Assembly (NCBI GenBank): GCA_963835055.1
Contig: CAWIDU010000001.1
Coordinates: forward strand, 496,001 to 560,000
Source of the DNA: CAWIDU01 sp963835055
GTDB lineage: Bacteria; Patescibacteriota; Saccharimonadia; Saccharimonadales; UBA4665
Length of the DNA stretch: 64,000 nucleotides
Direction: 5' to 3'
Shown piece after piece: positions 50,128-59,423 of the stretch (its first letter is position 1; each line of letters starts with the position of its first letter). The position numbers and the translations under genes were made by a program. The notes under the pieces were generated by a model that saw nothing but the letters and a program-made list of their open reading frames with translations, did no database searches and was not told where the DNA came from.

Positions 50128-52493
50128 ATAGCTAAATCCGGCGCGTCGAGCACGATGTGGTCGCCGGGCTGGGCTTGGCCGCGTAGGATTTTCTGGGCGA
50201 CGGTGTCTTCGACAGCTTTTTGCAGCGTTCGGCGCAGCGGCCGGGCGCCGAGCCGTGGATCGTTGCCGGTAGTGACGATTTTGGCGATGGCTGCCGCCGT
50301 TAACTCGATGGAAATGTTTTGGTTATGCAGTGTTTGGTTAACTTCGTTGACCATCAGCTGGACGACCTGGGCCAATTCTTCGGCGGTCAGTGGCCGGAAC
50401 AAGACCATTTCGTCAAAACGATTGAGCAGCTCCGGTTTGAACTGGCCGCTTTTGATTAATTCGTCGCTAAATTGCTCGGCAAAACTTTGCAGGCTTTGGC
50501 CGCGAGCCACCCGCTCGCGGATGGTTTGGGCGCCGGCGTTGCTGGTGGCGATGATAATACAGTCCTTGAACGAGGCCGCCCGACCGGAACTGTCAGTCAA
50601 CTGGCCTTCGTCGAGCAGCTGCAGTAATAAATTGAGGATGTTGGGATGAGCCTTCTCGATTTCGTCGAACAGGATGACGGCGAACGGTTGCTGGCGCACC
50701 GACATCAACAGGCTGCTGGCCTGGTTCTGACCGGTGGCCAGCAGGCGCTGGACGTCGTCCGGCTGCTGGTATTCACTCATGTCCAGGCGGATCATATTAT
50801 TCTCGGCGCCGAAGTAGGTGGCAGCGATGGAGCGCGCTAATTCAGTTTTACCCACACCAGTTGGTCCCAGGAATAAGAAACTGCCAATCGGCCGCCGCGG
50901 ATTGGTGACGCCGGCGCGGGCGCGGCGCAAGGCGTTGGCCACGACGCTGACGGCGTGCGATTGATTGATCATCCGCCGGTGAATATTGTCTTCCAGGTGT
51001 AATAGGACGTCGGCTTCGGCTGGGGCGGCGCTGCCGGTCGGTACGCCGCGGGTTTGCTCAATGGCTTGCTGGACACTGCGGGCGCTAACGACTGAGCGGT
51101 CGGCGTGATTGACGGCTTGCTCCAGCAATTTGATGGCCTTGCCGGGATAGGCTTCGTCTTGTTCGTAACGACCGCTCAGCCGATAAGCTTCACGCAAGGC
51201 TTCATATGCGACCAGAATATGGTGGCGGCCCTCCAGGCCGAGCGCGGCGTCTTCCAAGACGCGTATGACGCCAGCTTCCGGCAATTCGCGTAAGACGACT
51301 GGTGTCAGCAGATTGGCCAGGCTGGGGTTTTGGACTTTCAGGCGCTGCAGCGCCTCAGGCGTCATGGCCAGTATCAGCGTTACCGCCCGGGCTTGTATAA
51401 TCGATAATAGAATCTGGGTGCCGTCGAAAGTCCCTGGCCCGCCGCCGAAAAACAGCTGGGCGTCGTCCAGAAACAGAATAATATGCCCAGCGTGGGCCGC
51501 TTCGTTGGTCAGGCTAATCATGATTTGCTCCAACTGGCCCGGTTGTTGAGCGCGCGACACTATGTCGGTGGCGTTGAGCTCGATAATTTGGTGGTAGGCC
51601 AGCCGTTGACTGGTCTGGCCTTCAATCAGGCGCTGAGCCAGGGCGTAAACGCTACTGGTTTTGCCGATGCCGTCGGCGCCGACCAGAGCGATGGCGTTGG
51701 TGCCGTTATTGAAAGCGGCTTCGATGGCCCGCACGCCGTCCGAGGCTTCCAGCCAGCCGAAATGGCTACCGTGTTGCATAATCGACAGACTGAGATTGTG
51801 GCCGAAACGGTTCAATAGCGGCGTGAAACCGAATGCCCAATCGCGGCCGATGCCGCCGAAGTTTTGTTTGCCACGGCGCTCGTCAGCCAGAGCGCGGGCC
51901 ATCCAATCGGCGATGGCGGCGACGTCCTCCGGGCGGGCTTTGATTTGGGTTAGTAACTGGCGCATGGCTGGCGACGCTAGCATCAGACCGGCCACCACGA
52001 AACCGAGCTCGATCTGCGAACTGTGGTTCTGATCGGCAATCTGGGCGGCCAGCTGCAGCGCCTGGCCGGTTTCGGCCTCGGTAGTACCCAAATGGGCGGC
52101 GATCAAATCTTTGCCCAGCAGCAAATGGTTGACGAAAAAGAGAGCTTGCCAGTGGTCGTTGAGCGCTGCCCAGACCGTCTGCGGTGTCAGCTCGGCACCC
52201 GGCTTCAAGCGCGCCAAGACATCGACCGACAAGCGGCTGGTCAAATCTTGTCCACGCGCCGGAAGAATTGACAGATAGCGCTTCCACCAGATAGCTGGCA
52301 GATAAAAAATCAGGGCCACGGCCAATAAAATTGCCGCCATGTGCCAGCCGACGGCCACGCCAGCCGCGACAGCACCGATGCCGACCAGCACGGCTAAGGT
52401 CATCAAGACGTGGTAGCCGTTATGGCCAATAGCTTTGCTAAGCCTGGCTTCCTTAGCCCGCCGTGACCGGCGCTGGATTAGTTCGTCCTTCAT
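50124..52493 (-). CDS. Membrane-anchored Clp-family AAA+ ATPase
   Basis: 789 residues from ATG 52493 (GTG forms further up would run into the upstream gene). Two hydrophobic helices at about 32-75, then a Clp-N-like region, then two AAA+ domains. D1 has Walker A GADGIGKTS but Walker B FLDDAQ, with DD for DE. D2 has GPTGVGKTELA, ILFDEIEKAHPN and the sensor region GARPLRR. It resembles ClpC/ClpB with an N-terminal membrane anchor in place of a free adaptor domain. It may unfold membrane or envelope proteins. The gene is coupled to the small membrane gene upstream. Confidence 0.85.
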   Translation of the reverse strand: MKDELIQRRSRRAKEARLSKAIGHNGYHVLMTLAVLVGIGAVAAGVAVGWHMAAILLAVALIFYLPAIWWKRYLSILPARGQDLTSRLSVDVLARLKPGAELTPQTVWAALNDHWQALFFVNHLLLGKDLIAAHLGTTEAETGQALQLAAQIADQNHSSQIELGFVVAGLMLASPAMRQLLTQIKARPEDVAAIADWMARALADERRGKQNFGGIGRDWAFGFTPLLNRFGHNLSLSIMQHGSHFGWLEASDGVRAIEAAFNNGTNAIALVGADGIGKTSSVYALAQRLIEGQTSQRLAYHQIIELNATDIVSRAQQPGQLEQIMISLTNEAAHAGHIILFLDDAQLFFGGGPGTFDGTQILLSIIQARAVTLILAMTPEALQRLKVQNPSLANLLTPVVLRELPEAGVIRVLEDAALGLEGRHHILVAYEALREAYRLSGRYEQDEAYPGKAIKLLEQAVNHADRSVVSARSVQQAIEQTRGVPTGSAAPAEADVLLHLEDNIHRRMINQSHAVSVVANALRRARAGVTNPRRPIGSFLFLGPTGVGKTELARSIAATYFGAENNMIRLDMSEYQQPDDVQRLLATGQNQASSLLMSVRQQPFAVILFDEIEKAHPNILNLLLQLLDEGQLTDSSGRAASFKDCIIIATSNAGAQTIRERVARGQSLQSFAEQFSDELIKSGQFKPELLNRFDEMVLFRPLTAEELAQVVQLMVNEVNQTLHNQNISIELTAAAIAKIVTTGNDPRLGARPLRRTLQKAVEDTVAQKILRGQAQPGDHIVLDAPDLAI

Positions 52494-52849
52494 AGCAACC
52501 CCACCACTAGTCCGGCCGGTATGGCTACCGGCAGCAACGGCCAAACGGCTATTTCAATAATGGTTAATAAGCCGACGATGATTAAAACTAGACAGGCCGC
52601 TAACAGCACGAACAGTCGGACTACGAAGCCGACCGCCCGACTAAATAAATTATCGCTCCAGGCCCGGAACTTTTCGGGCAGCGTGGCGCCCGGATAGGTG
52701 ATAATCCGCCGCCACGGCGCGAACAACGTTTTCAATAACTGGTTGACTGAGAAGGTGTTGGCCACGGTCTTCTGCCGCCGGCTCAGGCTGCCGAAAACTC
52801 CGGCCCAGCCCTGGCCGTACCACCACGAAAAGAATGCCACCACAAGCAT
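52490..52849 (-). CDS. Small integral membrane protein coupled to the Clp ATPase
   Basis: 119 residues from ATG 52849; GTG 52855 is less likely given the promoter spacing. It has three hydrophobic stretches: near the start, around 70-100 and at the end. A basic loop (TLFAPWRRIITYPG) lies in between. No family is recognised. The 4-nt overlap with the Clp gene suggests partnership, perhaps a membrane subunit or adaptor (inference). Confidence 0.65.
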   Translation of the reverse strand: MLVVAFFSWWYGQGWAGVFGSLSRRQKTVANTFSVNQLLKTLFAPWRRIITYPGATLPEKFRAWSDNLFSRAVGFVVRLFVLLAACLVLIIVGLLTIIEIAVWPLLPVAIPAGLVVGLL

Positions 52850-52856
52850 AATCACA

Positions 52857-52865
52857 ATTGTAACA
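52857..52865 (-). promoter_or_regulatory. Extended -10 promoter for the membrane/Clp unit, predicted leaderless
   Basis: On the minus strand TGT then TACAAT ends 7 nt before ATG 52849. Confidence 0.5.
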
Positions 52866-52871
52866 CTAAAG

Positions 52872-52961
52872 TGGCGGAGGGAGAGGGATTTGAACCCTCG
52901 ATACCGTTGCCAGTAAACCGCCTTTCCAAGGCGGCGCCATAGACCACTAGGCGACCCCTCC
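52872..52961 (-). tRNA. tRNA-Ser (GGA)
   Basis: On the minus strand: acceptor GGAGGGG/TCCCTCC, D arm, anticodon arm with loop TTGGAAA (GGA), a long class II variable arm, T arm GAGGG-TTCAAAT-CCCTC, and encoded CCA. 90 nt. Confidence 0.93.
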
Positions 52962-53052
52962 GAGCCGACCTGGAATTGTACGAATTATAGCTCAAAATTA
53001 CTACAAAAACACCTTGCGAAGCGTGCAAGACAGGTTTAAACTAAGAGTACAT

Positions 53053-53922
53053 ATGGCCTCTCATAGAACTAACAAGACGTCAGTAAGCTGTACGGCTTCG
53101 GCGATGCCACTACCCTGGCGCTCGACGAGGTCAATTTGAAGATTGAAAAAGGTGAATTCGTGGCTGTCATGGGTCCTAGCGGCTGTGGCAAAAGCACGCT
53201 GATGAACATGATTGGCATGCTCGACCGGCCAAGCCATGGCGATATACCTGCTAGACGGCAAAGATGTCGCCCGGCCTACGGCCCAACCAGGCGGCCAAGA
53301 TCCGGCGCGATACGATTGGCTTTATTTTTCAGTCGTTTAATTTCCTGCCCCGGCTGACAGCGCTGGAAAATGTTGCCTTGCCGCTGGCTTACAAAGGCGT
53401 GCCGCTGACCAAACGGCTCAAGCAGGCTCAGCCAAATGCTGGAGCGCGTCGGTGTCCAGAACCGCGAATATTATCTGCCCAGCCAGTTGAGCGGTGGCCA
53501 GGCGCAATGCGCGGCCATTGCCCGGGCGCTGGTCAACAATCCGAAGATTATTATTGCCGACGAGCCGACCGGCAACCTCGACAGCCAGAGTTCGCGGCTG
53601 GTCATGGAGCTGTTGGCCGACATTCAGAAAACTGGCAGCACCGATCTTGTTCGTGACTCATAATCCGGAACTGACCCGCTATGCCACACGGGTGGTTTAC
53701 ATGCACGATGGCAGCATTATCCACGACGAGCAGACGGCGATCGGCCGGGTGGCGCCGCGGGCTCGCAAAGTGTTGTACACCTTGCCGACGACCAGCGAAG
53801 AAGATGATTTGGCTGGCGTATCGGCGTTAATGAAGGCCTTGCCGACCAAGGCAGCTACGCCGCAAGCGCGCCGCAAAAAAGCCAGTCGCCAAAACGCCGC
53901 CGCAAGACAAAGCGGTCAATAG
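53053..53922 (+). pseudogene. MacB/LolD-type ABC transporter ATPase, frameshifted
   Basis: Joined over several frames the protein reads as an ABC ATPase: GEFVAVMGPSGCGKSTLMNM (Walker A), the Q-loop in FIFQSFNFLPRL, signature QLSGGQAQCAAIARAL, Walker B IIIADEPTGNLDS and a switch region FVTHNPELTRYA. It ends in a long basic tail. At least three frame changes occur (near 53060-53080, 53240-53270, 53430, 53650). The ATP-binding motifs survive. It is followed by the permease gene. It could be a true pseudogene or an assembly fault. Confidence 0.75.
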
Positions 53923-53937
53923 CCGAAGGCGCAAGCC

Positions 53938-55188
53938 ATGAAAGCGCTGCCCGCGGCCATCTTAAGGCCGGTCTCGACTCGGTACGCAGCGCCAAACTGC
54001 GCAGCTTCTGGACATGCTGGGCGTGATGATTGGCGTGGCGTCGGTTATCAGGGTGGTCGGCATCGGCGAGGGCATCAAAGCACAAATCAGCGGCCAAATT
54101 CATCACCTCGGCAAAGATTTAATTACCGTCCGCCCGACACGAACTGCGTGCTGGCGACGCCACCAGCAGCAATAATGTCAGCTTCCTGTCCGGGCTAGCC
54201 GTTAACAGTTTCCTGACCAGCCAGGACCTAACCACCATTGGCCAAGACTAAGGGCGTGGCCGCCAGCGCGCCGTTGACCATCTTGACCGGCCAGACCAAG
54301 GCCGACCATGCCTATAATGGCGGTTTCGTTATTGGCACCACCGCCGACTTGTCCGGTCTGCTCAACCAGTCCATGGCCTACGGCGTCTTTCTTGGACGAC
54401 AGCAATATCGGTTCTAACGTCGCTGTGCTTGGGCCAGAATGCCGCCACGGCTTTATTTAACGAAGACGTGCCGCTGGGGCGCAGCTTCACTTTCGATGGC
54501 CAGCAATTCATCGTCCAGGGTATTTTTAACGAATTCGACACCACGCCGCTCAGCCAAGACGCCGATTTCAACAACGCCATTTTCATCCCTGACGACGTAG
54601 CCGAAAGCTTGGCCAAGAACACTGCGCCGATTTATGAAATCCTGGCCAGGCCGACCGACGCCGGCAAACCGGCCAAGTCGCTGGCCACCAAATCCAGCAG
54701 CGGTCTGCGGTGCCGGCCCACGGTGGCCAGGCCGACTTCAGCTGTCTTGGAGGGTAACCAAAATTTGGCCAGCCAGCAATAGCATTCTGGAATTGCTGAC
54801 ACAGCCTGATCGCCGGCGTGGCGGCCATTTCGCTATTGGTCGGCGGCATCGGCATTATGAATGTCATGCTGGTCTCGGTGACCGAGCGGATGCACGAAAT
54901 TGGCATCCGCAAAGCCGTCGGCGCCACCAATCGTCAAATTCTCAGCCAGTTCATGATCGAGGCCAGCGTGCTCAGCCTGAGCCGGCGGCTTGCTCGGTAT
55001 TGCTGCTGGCCCTGCTGACCGATCTGCGTTTTGCGCTTGACAACCAATTTGCAGCCGCTATCAGCTGGCAGATATCGTGGTTGTCAACAGCGGTGTTTCA
55101 TTGTTGGTCGGCGTGATCTTCGGCACCTTCCCGGCCGTTCAAGGCCGCCCGCAAGAATCCCATCGAAGCCCTGCCGCGAGTAAGCTAG
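53938..55188 (+). pseudogene. MacB-type ABC transporter permease, heavily frameshifted
   Basis: Pieces in successive frames give a MacB-like permease: a conserved start (TMLGVMIGVASVI), a large extracytoplasmic domain (FTFDGQQFIVQGIFNEF), then the C-terminal helices with LVGGIGIMNVMLVSVTERMHEIGIRKAVGATNRQI, a strong FtsX-domain signature, and the end KNPIEALPRVS. Many frame changes lie between 54000 and 55150. In MacB-type systems it would export peptides or lipoproteins with the ATPase upstream. Confidence 0.72.
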
Positions 55189-55204
55189 GATTTGGGATAT
55201 GCGA

Positions 55205-55251
55205 GATTAGTGATTCGAAACAAAATGCTCAAAAATCTCAAATCACTAATC
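55205..55251 (+). repeat. 11-bp inverted repeat after the ABC genes
   Basis: GATTAGTGATT (55205-55215) is repeated in reverse complement as AATCACTAATC (55241-55251), with a 25-nt loop. It may be a terminator without a T-tract or a mobile relic. Confidence 0.4.
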
Positions 55252-55302
55252 GTAGGCTGTTGCGCTTTACAGGCTTTAAGGGTATGCTAACACCATTTCA
55301 TT

Positions 55303-56680
55303 ATGAGTAACAAAAACATTGTAGAAAGAGCGATCGAAGCGCCGGCTGAGGCCTTGCAGCTAGGCGTTGAAGGCGGCCAGAGGATCGCCAAGACCATGCC
55401 CATGACCGGCCATGAACCGAATCACAAGAAAGCCAAAAATTATTGGTACCTGCTCGGCCCTGGCCTGACGACCGGTGCTTCCGACGATGACCCGTCCGGC
55501 ATTGCCACTTATTCGCAAACTGGCGCCCAGTATGGTTTCGGCCTATTGTGGCTGGCGGCCTTTACCTTCCCGCTGATGGCCGTCGTTCAGGAAATGTGCG
55601 CCCGCATTGGCTTGGTCACAGGCCGCGGCCTGGCCGGCAATATCCGGATGCAATTTTCGCGGCGAGTGCTCTACATCAGCACGCTCTTCCTGTTTGCGGC
55701 CAACACCTTCAACATCGGTGCTGATATCGGTGCCATGGCCAAGGCCAGCCAGTTGCTGCCGCCCAAAGCCAGCTTCACACTGTTTGTCGTTGGTTTTACG
55801 GTGTTGATTTTGCTGCTGCAAATCTTCACGCCCTATGTTCGATATGCCAAATATCTTAAATGGTTGGCGTTGGTGTTGCTGGCCTACATTGCCTCGGCCA
55901 TTCTGGCGCATCCGGACTGGGCACGGTCCTCAAGCACGCCATCGTGCCGCACGTCAAGTTTAACAAAGACCAACTATTGCTGATTTGCGCCATTCTCGGC
56001 ACCACCATCTCGCCCTATTTGTTCTTCTGGCAAACTTCCCAGGAAATCGAAGAGGCCGTGGCCGCCGGCCAAACGACGCTCCAGCAACGCATGGGCACCG
56101 ACAAGAAATCAGTCAAAAAAATGCGGATTGACGTCTGGTCCGGCATGCTGCTGTCCAACCTGGTGATGTTCTTCATCATCGCGGCTTGCGGCAGCGTGCT
56201 TGTTCTCCCACGGCATCACCAACATCAATAGCGCTGCCCAAGCCGCTCAAGCGCTGCGGCCGTTCGCCGGCAACGCCACTTACTGGTTGTTCGCCATCGG
56301 CATTATCGGCATGGGCCTGCTGGCCATTCCGGTGCTGGCTGGCTCCAGCTCATACGCTATCAGCGAAAGTTTGGGCCGTCGCCAGGGCCTCAATAATAAA
56401 CTCAAAAAGCCTACACTTTCTACGGCGTGATTATTATTTCCATGCTGACCGGACTGGCGCATAAATTTCATCGGCCTCAATCCAATCAAGGCGCTGATTT
56501 ACTCGGCCGTCGGCAATGGCATCGTGGCGCCGATCGTCCTGACACTCATCTTGTTGATTGCTCGCAACAAAAAATTATGGGCGACTGGGCCAATTCGCAA
56601 ATTGTCTTCCGGCTTTGGCTGGCTGGCATACTGGCCTGATGGGCGTTGCCGGCTTGGCCGCGATCTACTCCTTGTTCTAG
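55303..56680 (+). CDS. Nramp-superfamily transporter, frameshifted
   Basis: The first frame (55303-55983) gives five to six transmembrane helices with GPGLTTGASDDDPSGIATYSQTGAQYGFGLL. The protein goes on in another frame (55930-56200: LLICAILGTTISPYLFFWQ), a third (GITNINSAAQAA ... GSSSYAISES) and a fourth up to LMGVAGLAAIYSLF and TAG 56680. It matches the Nramp relatives without the metal-specific DPGN and MPH motifs (DPSG and ISPY here), so the ion is uncertain; Mg or Mn is possible. Three or more frame changes interrupt it. Confidence 0.78.
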
Positions 56681-56683
56681 AGT

Positions 56684-57290
56684 TTAAATAGTGTTTTCGT
56701 AGTAGTACCAGAAGTGGTTCAGAATCAAGGCGATCAGCACGATGAACCAGGCGATCAGGATGTCGATATGATGCCGGCGGATCCAGCTGTATATTTTTTG
56801 AAGCCGGCCTTTTGGCAGACTCAATATACTTGTTATCGATAACATAAAGCGTCACATACCACGAAATGGTAATCAGCATGACGTCCACAACTAAGCAGTA
56901 CGGGCAGAGGGCGTGAATACGATAAATGCTTTCGAATAGCAGCCAATAAGCAAAGCCTATACCAAGGACCAGACCGGCTTCCAGCCCCAGCCAAAACCAG
57001 CGTTTGAATTTGGCGCCGGCTAACATCGCGCCGCCGACGACCATTATGACCGGGAAAACGCCAAGTCCGATGAACGGGTTGGGAAAACCAAAAACGTTGG
57101 CCTGATGACTGAGCATCACCGTACCACAGCTCAATACCGGGTTGAGGTTGCAAGATGGCACGTAGTGCGGATTTTCTAAAATCTTGACTTTGTCGAGGGC
57201 CAAGATAAAAGAAGCGATATAGGCGAGGAGGCCGCCAATAATCAGGATCCACGGCAAGGCCTTTTCCAGGGTTAGCTTAGTTTTGGGCAT
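56684..57290 (-). CDS. Vitamin K epoxide reductase family protein (one frameshift)
   Basis: Four to five transmembrane helices, with the active-site cysteine pair in ALCPYCLVVD (CxxC) and the loop cysteines in PSCNLNPVLSCGTVM. VKOR-type proteins re-oxidise a DsbA-like partner, using quinone, to form disulfides outside the membrane. After residue 160 the frame slips near 56800-56815, where an A-run is probably one base too long. The correct end is KIYSWIRRHHIDIL then TAA 56684-56686. An extended -10 box makes it leaderless. Confidence 0.85.
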
Positions 57291-57296
57291 CGCTTA

Positions 57297-57305
57297 ATTA
57301 TAGCA
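57297..57305 (-). promoter_or_regulatory. Extended -10 promoter for the VKOR gene, predicted leaderless
   Basis: On the minus strand TGC then perfect TATAAT ends 6 nt before ATG 57290. Confidence 0.6.
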
Positions 57306-57316
57306 AAAACCCCGCC

Positions 57317-58483
57317 TTAATTAGCGCATTGGCCAGTGCTGACCGCCTGGTCTTGAGCGGCAGCCTCATGAATCTCGTTGACCGCAACTTGAGTTGCCAA
57401 GGCGTAACCGACGTGCTGGTAGGTTGTTGACTCGGCGAAGACGACGCCTATGACGCTACCGTCGGCACTCACTAGCGGCCCGCCCGAATTGCCCGGTATG
57501 ACATTGGCCTGGATTTCGTAGACATCGCGCAGCGTTCGGCCGTCACCATAGATATTGCGGCCCTCGGCCGTGAACTCATCCAGAACGGCTGATGGGCCAG
57601 CCGTTAGCGGGCCGCCGCCTGGATAGCCCATAATGGCGCTGGCCGTACCGGCCGCGGCGTGGGCTGTTGAAATGGTTAAGGGCGCGCCGGCCAAGTCGCT
57701 GACCTGCAGAACGGCGAAGTCTAGGTTGGGGTCGAACCAAATGACCGTCGCGTGGTGCAACCCATTGTTATCAACCACGAATGGCCGAGCAATGCCGGCG
57801 ACGACGTGGGCGTTGGTGGCAACTAGGTTGGCGCCGACGACGAAGCCGGAGCCCTCGACTGTGCCACCACAGCCCTGGCCTTCGACTTTGACGACCGAGG
57901 CTTCGTCGTGCTTGACGGCTGTTTGCAAATCGCCCAAGGTCGGCAGCTTAACATTGGCCGGCGGATTCGGCTCGGCGCCGATGAAGACCTGCGGGAAGCC
58001 GTTAGGGTCAATCAAGTGCCCCAGGTCGGCGATAACGTTTGGCGCTTCCGGCAAATCTTTGTCGAGGGCCGTAATAATTCGCGAACCATGTAGGGCTGAT
58101 TGAAGGTTGGGAAACGGCGCGGCGTTGATGATCGCCGCCGCTAACCAGATGGCGAACAAGAATGTCGCCAAGCCAAGCAGGCTGCCGAGAGCGTTATCGA
58201 GCCGATTAACCTTTCTGAAACTGACGCGGTGCTTGAGCCGCAGGCCAACGTATTCACCAACGGTTAATAGGATCAGGGCGCATCCCAGACTGGTCACGGC
58301 TGAAACGACGGTTCGGCTGGTCTGACTGTGCACTAGGCTAACAACATGCGGTTCGATCAAGGCCCCAATGAATAGGCCACCGAAAAAACCAATCGTCGAA
58401 AAAGCTTGCCGGACGAAACCGAGTTCCCGGCCACGATATAGGGCGGCAATCGCTAGTAGTACCAGCGCGATGTCAATTAGCAT
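57317..58483 (-). CDS. CvpA-domain membrane serine protease (MarP-like)
   Basis: 388 residues. Four transmembrane helices in the N-terminal CvpA part (1-130) are followed by a trypsin-like domain with the triad His in TNAHVVAG, Asp in LDFAVLQV and Ser in PGNSGGPLV. This layout matches MarP of Mycobacterium, a periplasmic protease for acid and oxidative stress. Cys in EGQGCGGTVEG and C-terminal TGQCAN could form a disulfide, fitting with the neighbouring VKOR gene. It follows uppP by 3 nt. Confidence 0.88.
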   Translation of the reverse strand: MLIDIALVLLAIAALYRGRELGFVRQAFSTIGFFGGLFIGALIEPHVVSLVHSQTSRTVVSAVTSLGCALILLTVGEYVGLRLKHRVSFRKVNRLDNALGSLLGLATFLFAIWLAAAIINAAPFPNLQSALHGSRIITALDKDLPEAPNVIADLGHLIDPNGFPQVFIGAEPNPPANVKLPTLGDLQTAVKHDEASVVKVEGQGCGGTVEGSGFVVGANLVATNAHVVAGIARPFVVDNNGLHHATVIWFDPNLDFAVLQVSDLAGAPLTISTAHAAAGTASAIMGYPGGGPLTAGPSAVLDEFTAEGRNIYGDGRTLRDVYEIQANVIPGNSGGPLVSADGSVIGVVFAESTTYQHVGYALATQVAVNEIHEAAAQDQAVSTGQCAN

Positions 58484-58486
58484 GGT

Positions 58487-59387
58487 CTAGAAATGGCCTC
58501 GGAAGATGCCCAAGACAAACAGTAACAACCCGGCGGCAATACAGTACAAACCGAATGGCCGCAGACTCTTATTCTGGAAATACTTGTCCAAGAATCTGAC
58601 CGCCAAGTAAGCGGCCACACCAGCAGCTAAGCCGCCAATTAGAATTTGGCCGCGCACACCGTCATCCAAGTTGCTGAAGAAATCAGGCAGCTTGACGAGT
58701 CCAGCGCCGAAGATAATTGGGTGTGGCCAATAGGAACGAGAAGCGGGCTGCATTTTCGTTATCCAGACCACTATATAGGCCGCTAACCATGGTGATACCA
58801 GAGCGGCTAATGCCAGCGATTAAGGCGCCGATTTGGGCCACACCAATCAAGCCAGCCCGCCGCCAATTCAACTTACGGCTGATCTGCTCGGTGGTGCGCT
58901 CTAGGCTAGGCTCGCCGCCAACCTGACGGCGCTGGCCGCTGCGCCTTTGATAGCGGTCACCAGCCAAAAGTATAAAACCGTTTATGGTCAGGAAAATCAT
59001 GGCCAGCAGCGGCTTGGCGAACTGGGTACGCAAGATGTGCTCGAATAATAGGCCAATAATTCCAGCCGGTATGGTAGCTACCAATAATAGCCAGGCCAGG
59101 CGGCCATCCGGCGAAGTTATCCGCCGGGCACTGAGCGAGCTGAAAAAGCCCTTGATAATACGCACCCAGGTATGGCGGTAAAAAATCAACAGGGCTGTAG
59201 CCGTCGCTACATGCAAGATCACCAGGAATGATAGGAAGAATGATTCACTGCGACTCTCGGAGAGCAGAATGTTATGCCAGCCGAACAGCCAGGCGAATAG
59301 TACCGAATGCCCCAGGCTGGACACCGGGAAAAGCTCGCTGACGCCCTGGAGCAATCCAAGTATTAAAGCTTGGAAGTAAGTGATCAT
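58487..59387 (-). CDS. uppP: Undecaprenyl-diphosphatase UppP/BacA (one frameshift)
   Basis: Membrane enzyme that recycles undecaprenyl diphosphate. Motifs: LGLLQGVSELFPVSSLGHSVL near the start and IAGISRSGITMVSGL for the second catalytic region. The first frame ends near 58725 in a run of A where one extra base lies (ACACCCAATT for ACACCCATT), and the other frame gives GAGLVKLPDFF and the last helices. About 300 residues in total, normal length. It opens the unit that continues into the protease gene. Confidence 0.87.
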
Positions 59388-59394
59388 GAGTTAA

Positions 59395-59423
59395 ATTATA
59401 GCCATTTATTGCAATAATGTCGT
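59395..59423 (-). promoter_or_regulatory. Promoter for uppP, predicted leaderless
   Basis: On the minus strand ACGACA, 17-nt spacer, perfect TATAAT; the -10 ends 7 nt before ATG 59387. Confidence 0.55.

Noticed and set aside
52980..53060. Possible separate small gene before the ABC ATPase
   Set aside because: Codons here match the expected N-terminus of the ATPase once a frame change is allowed, so it is part of that locus.
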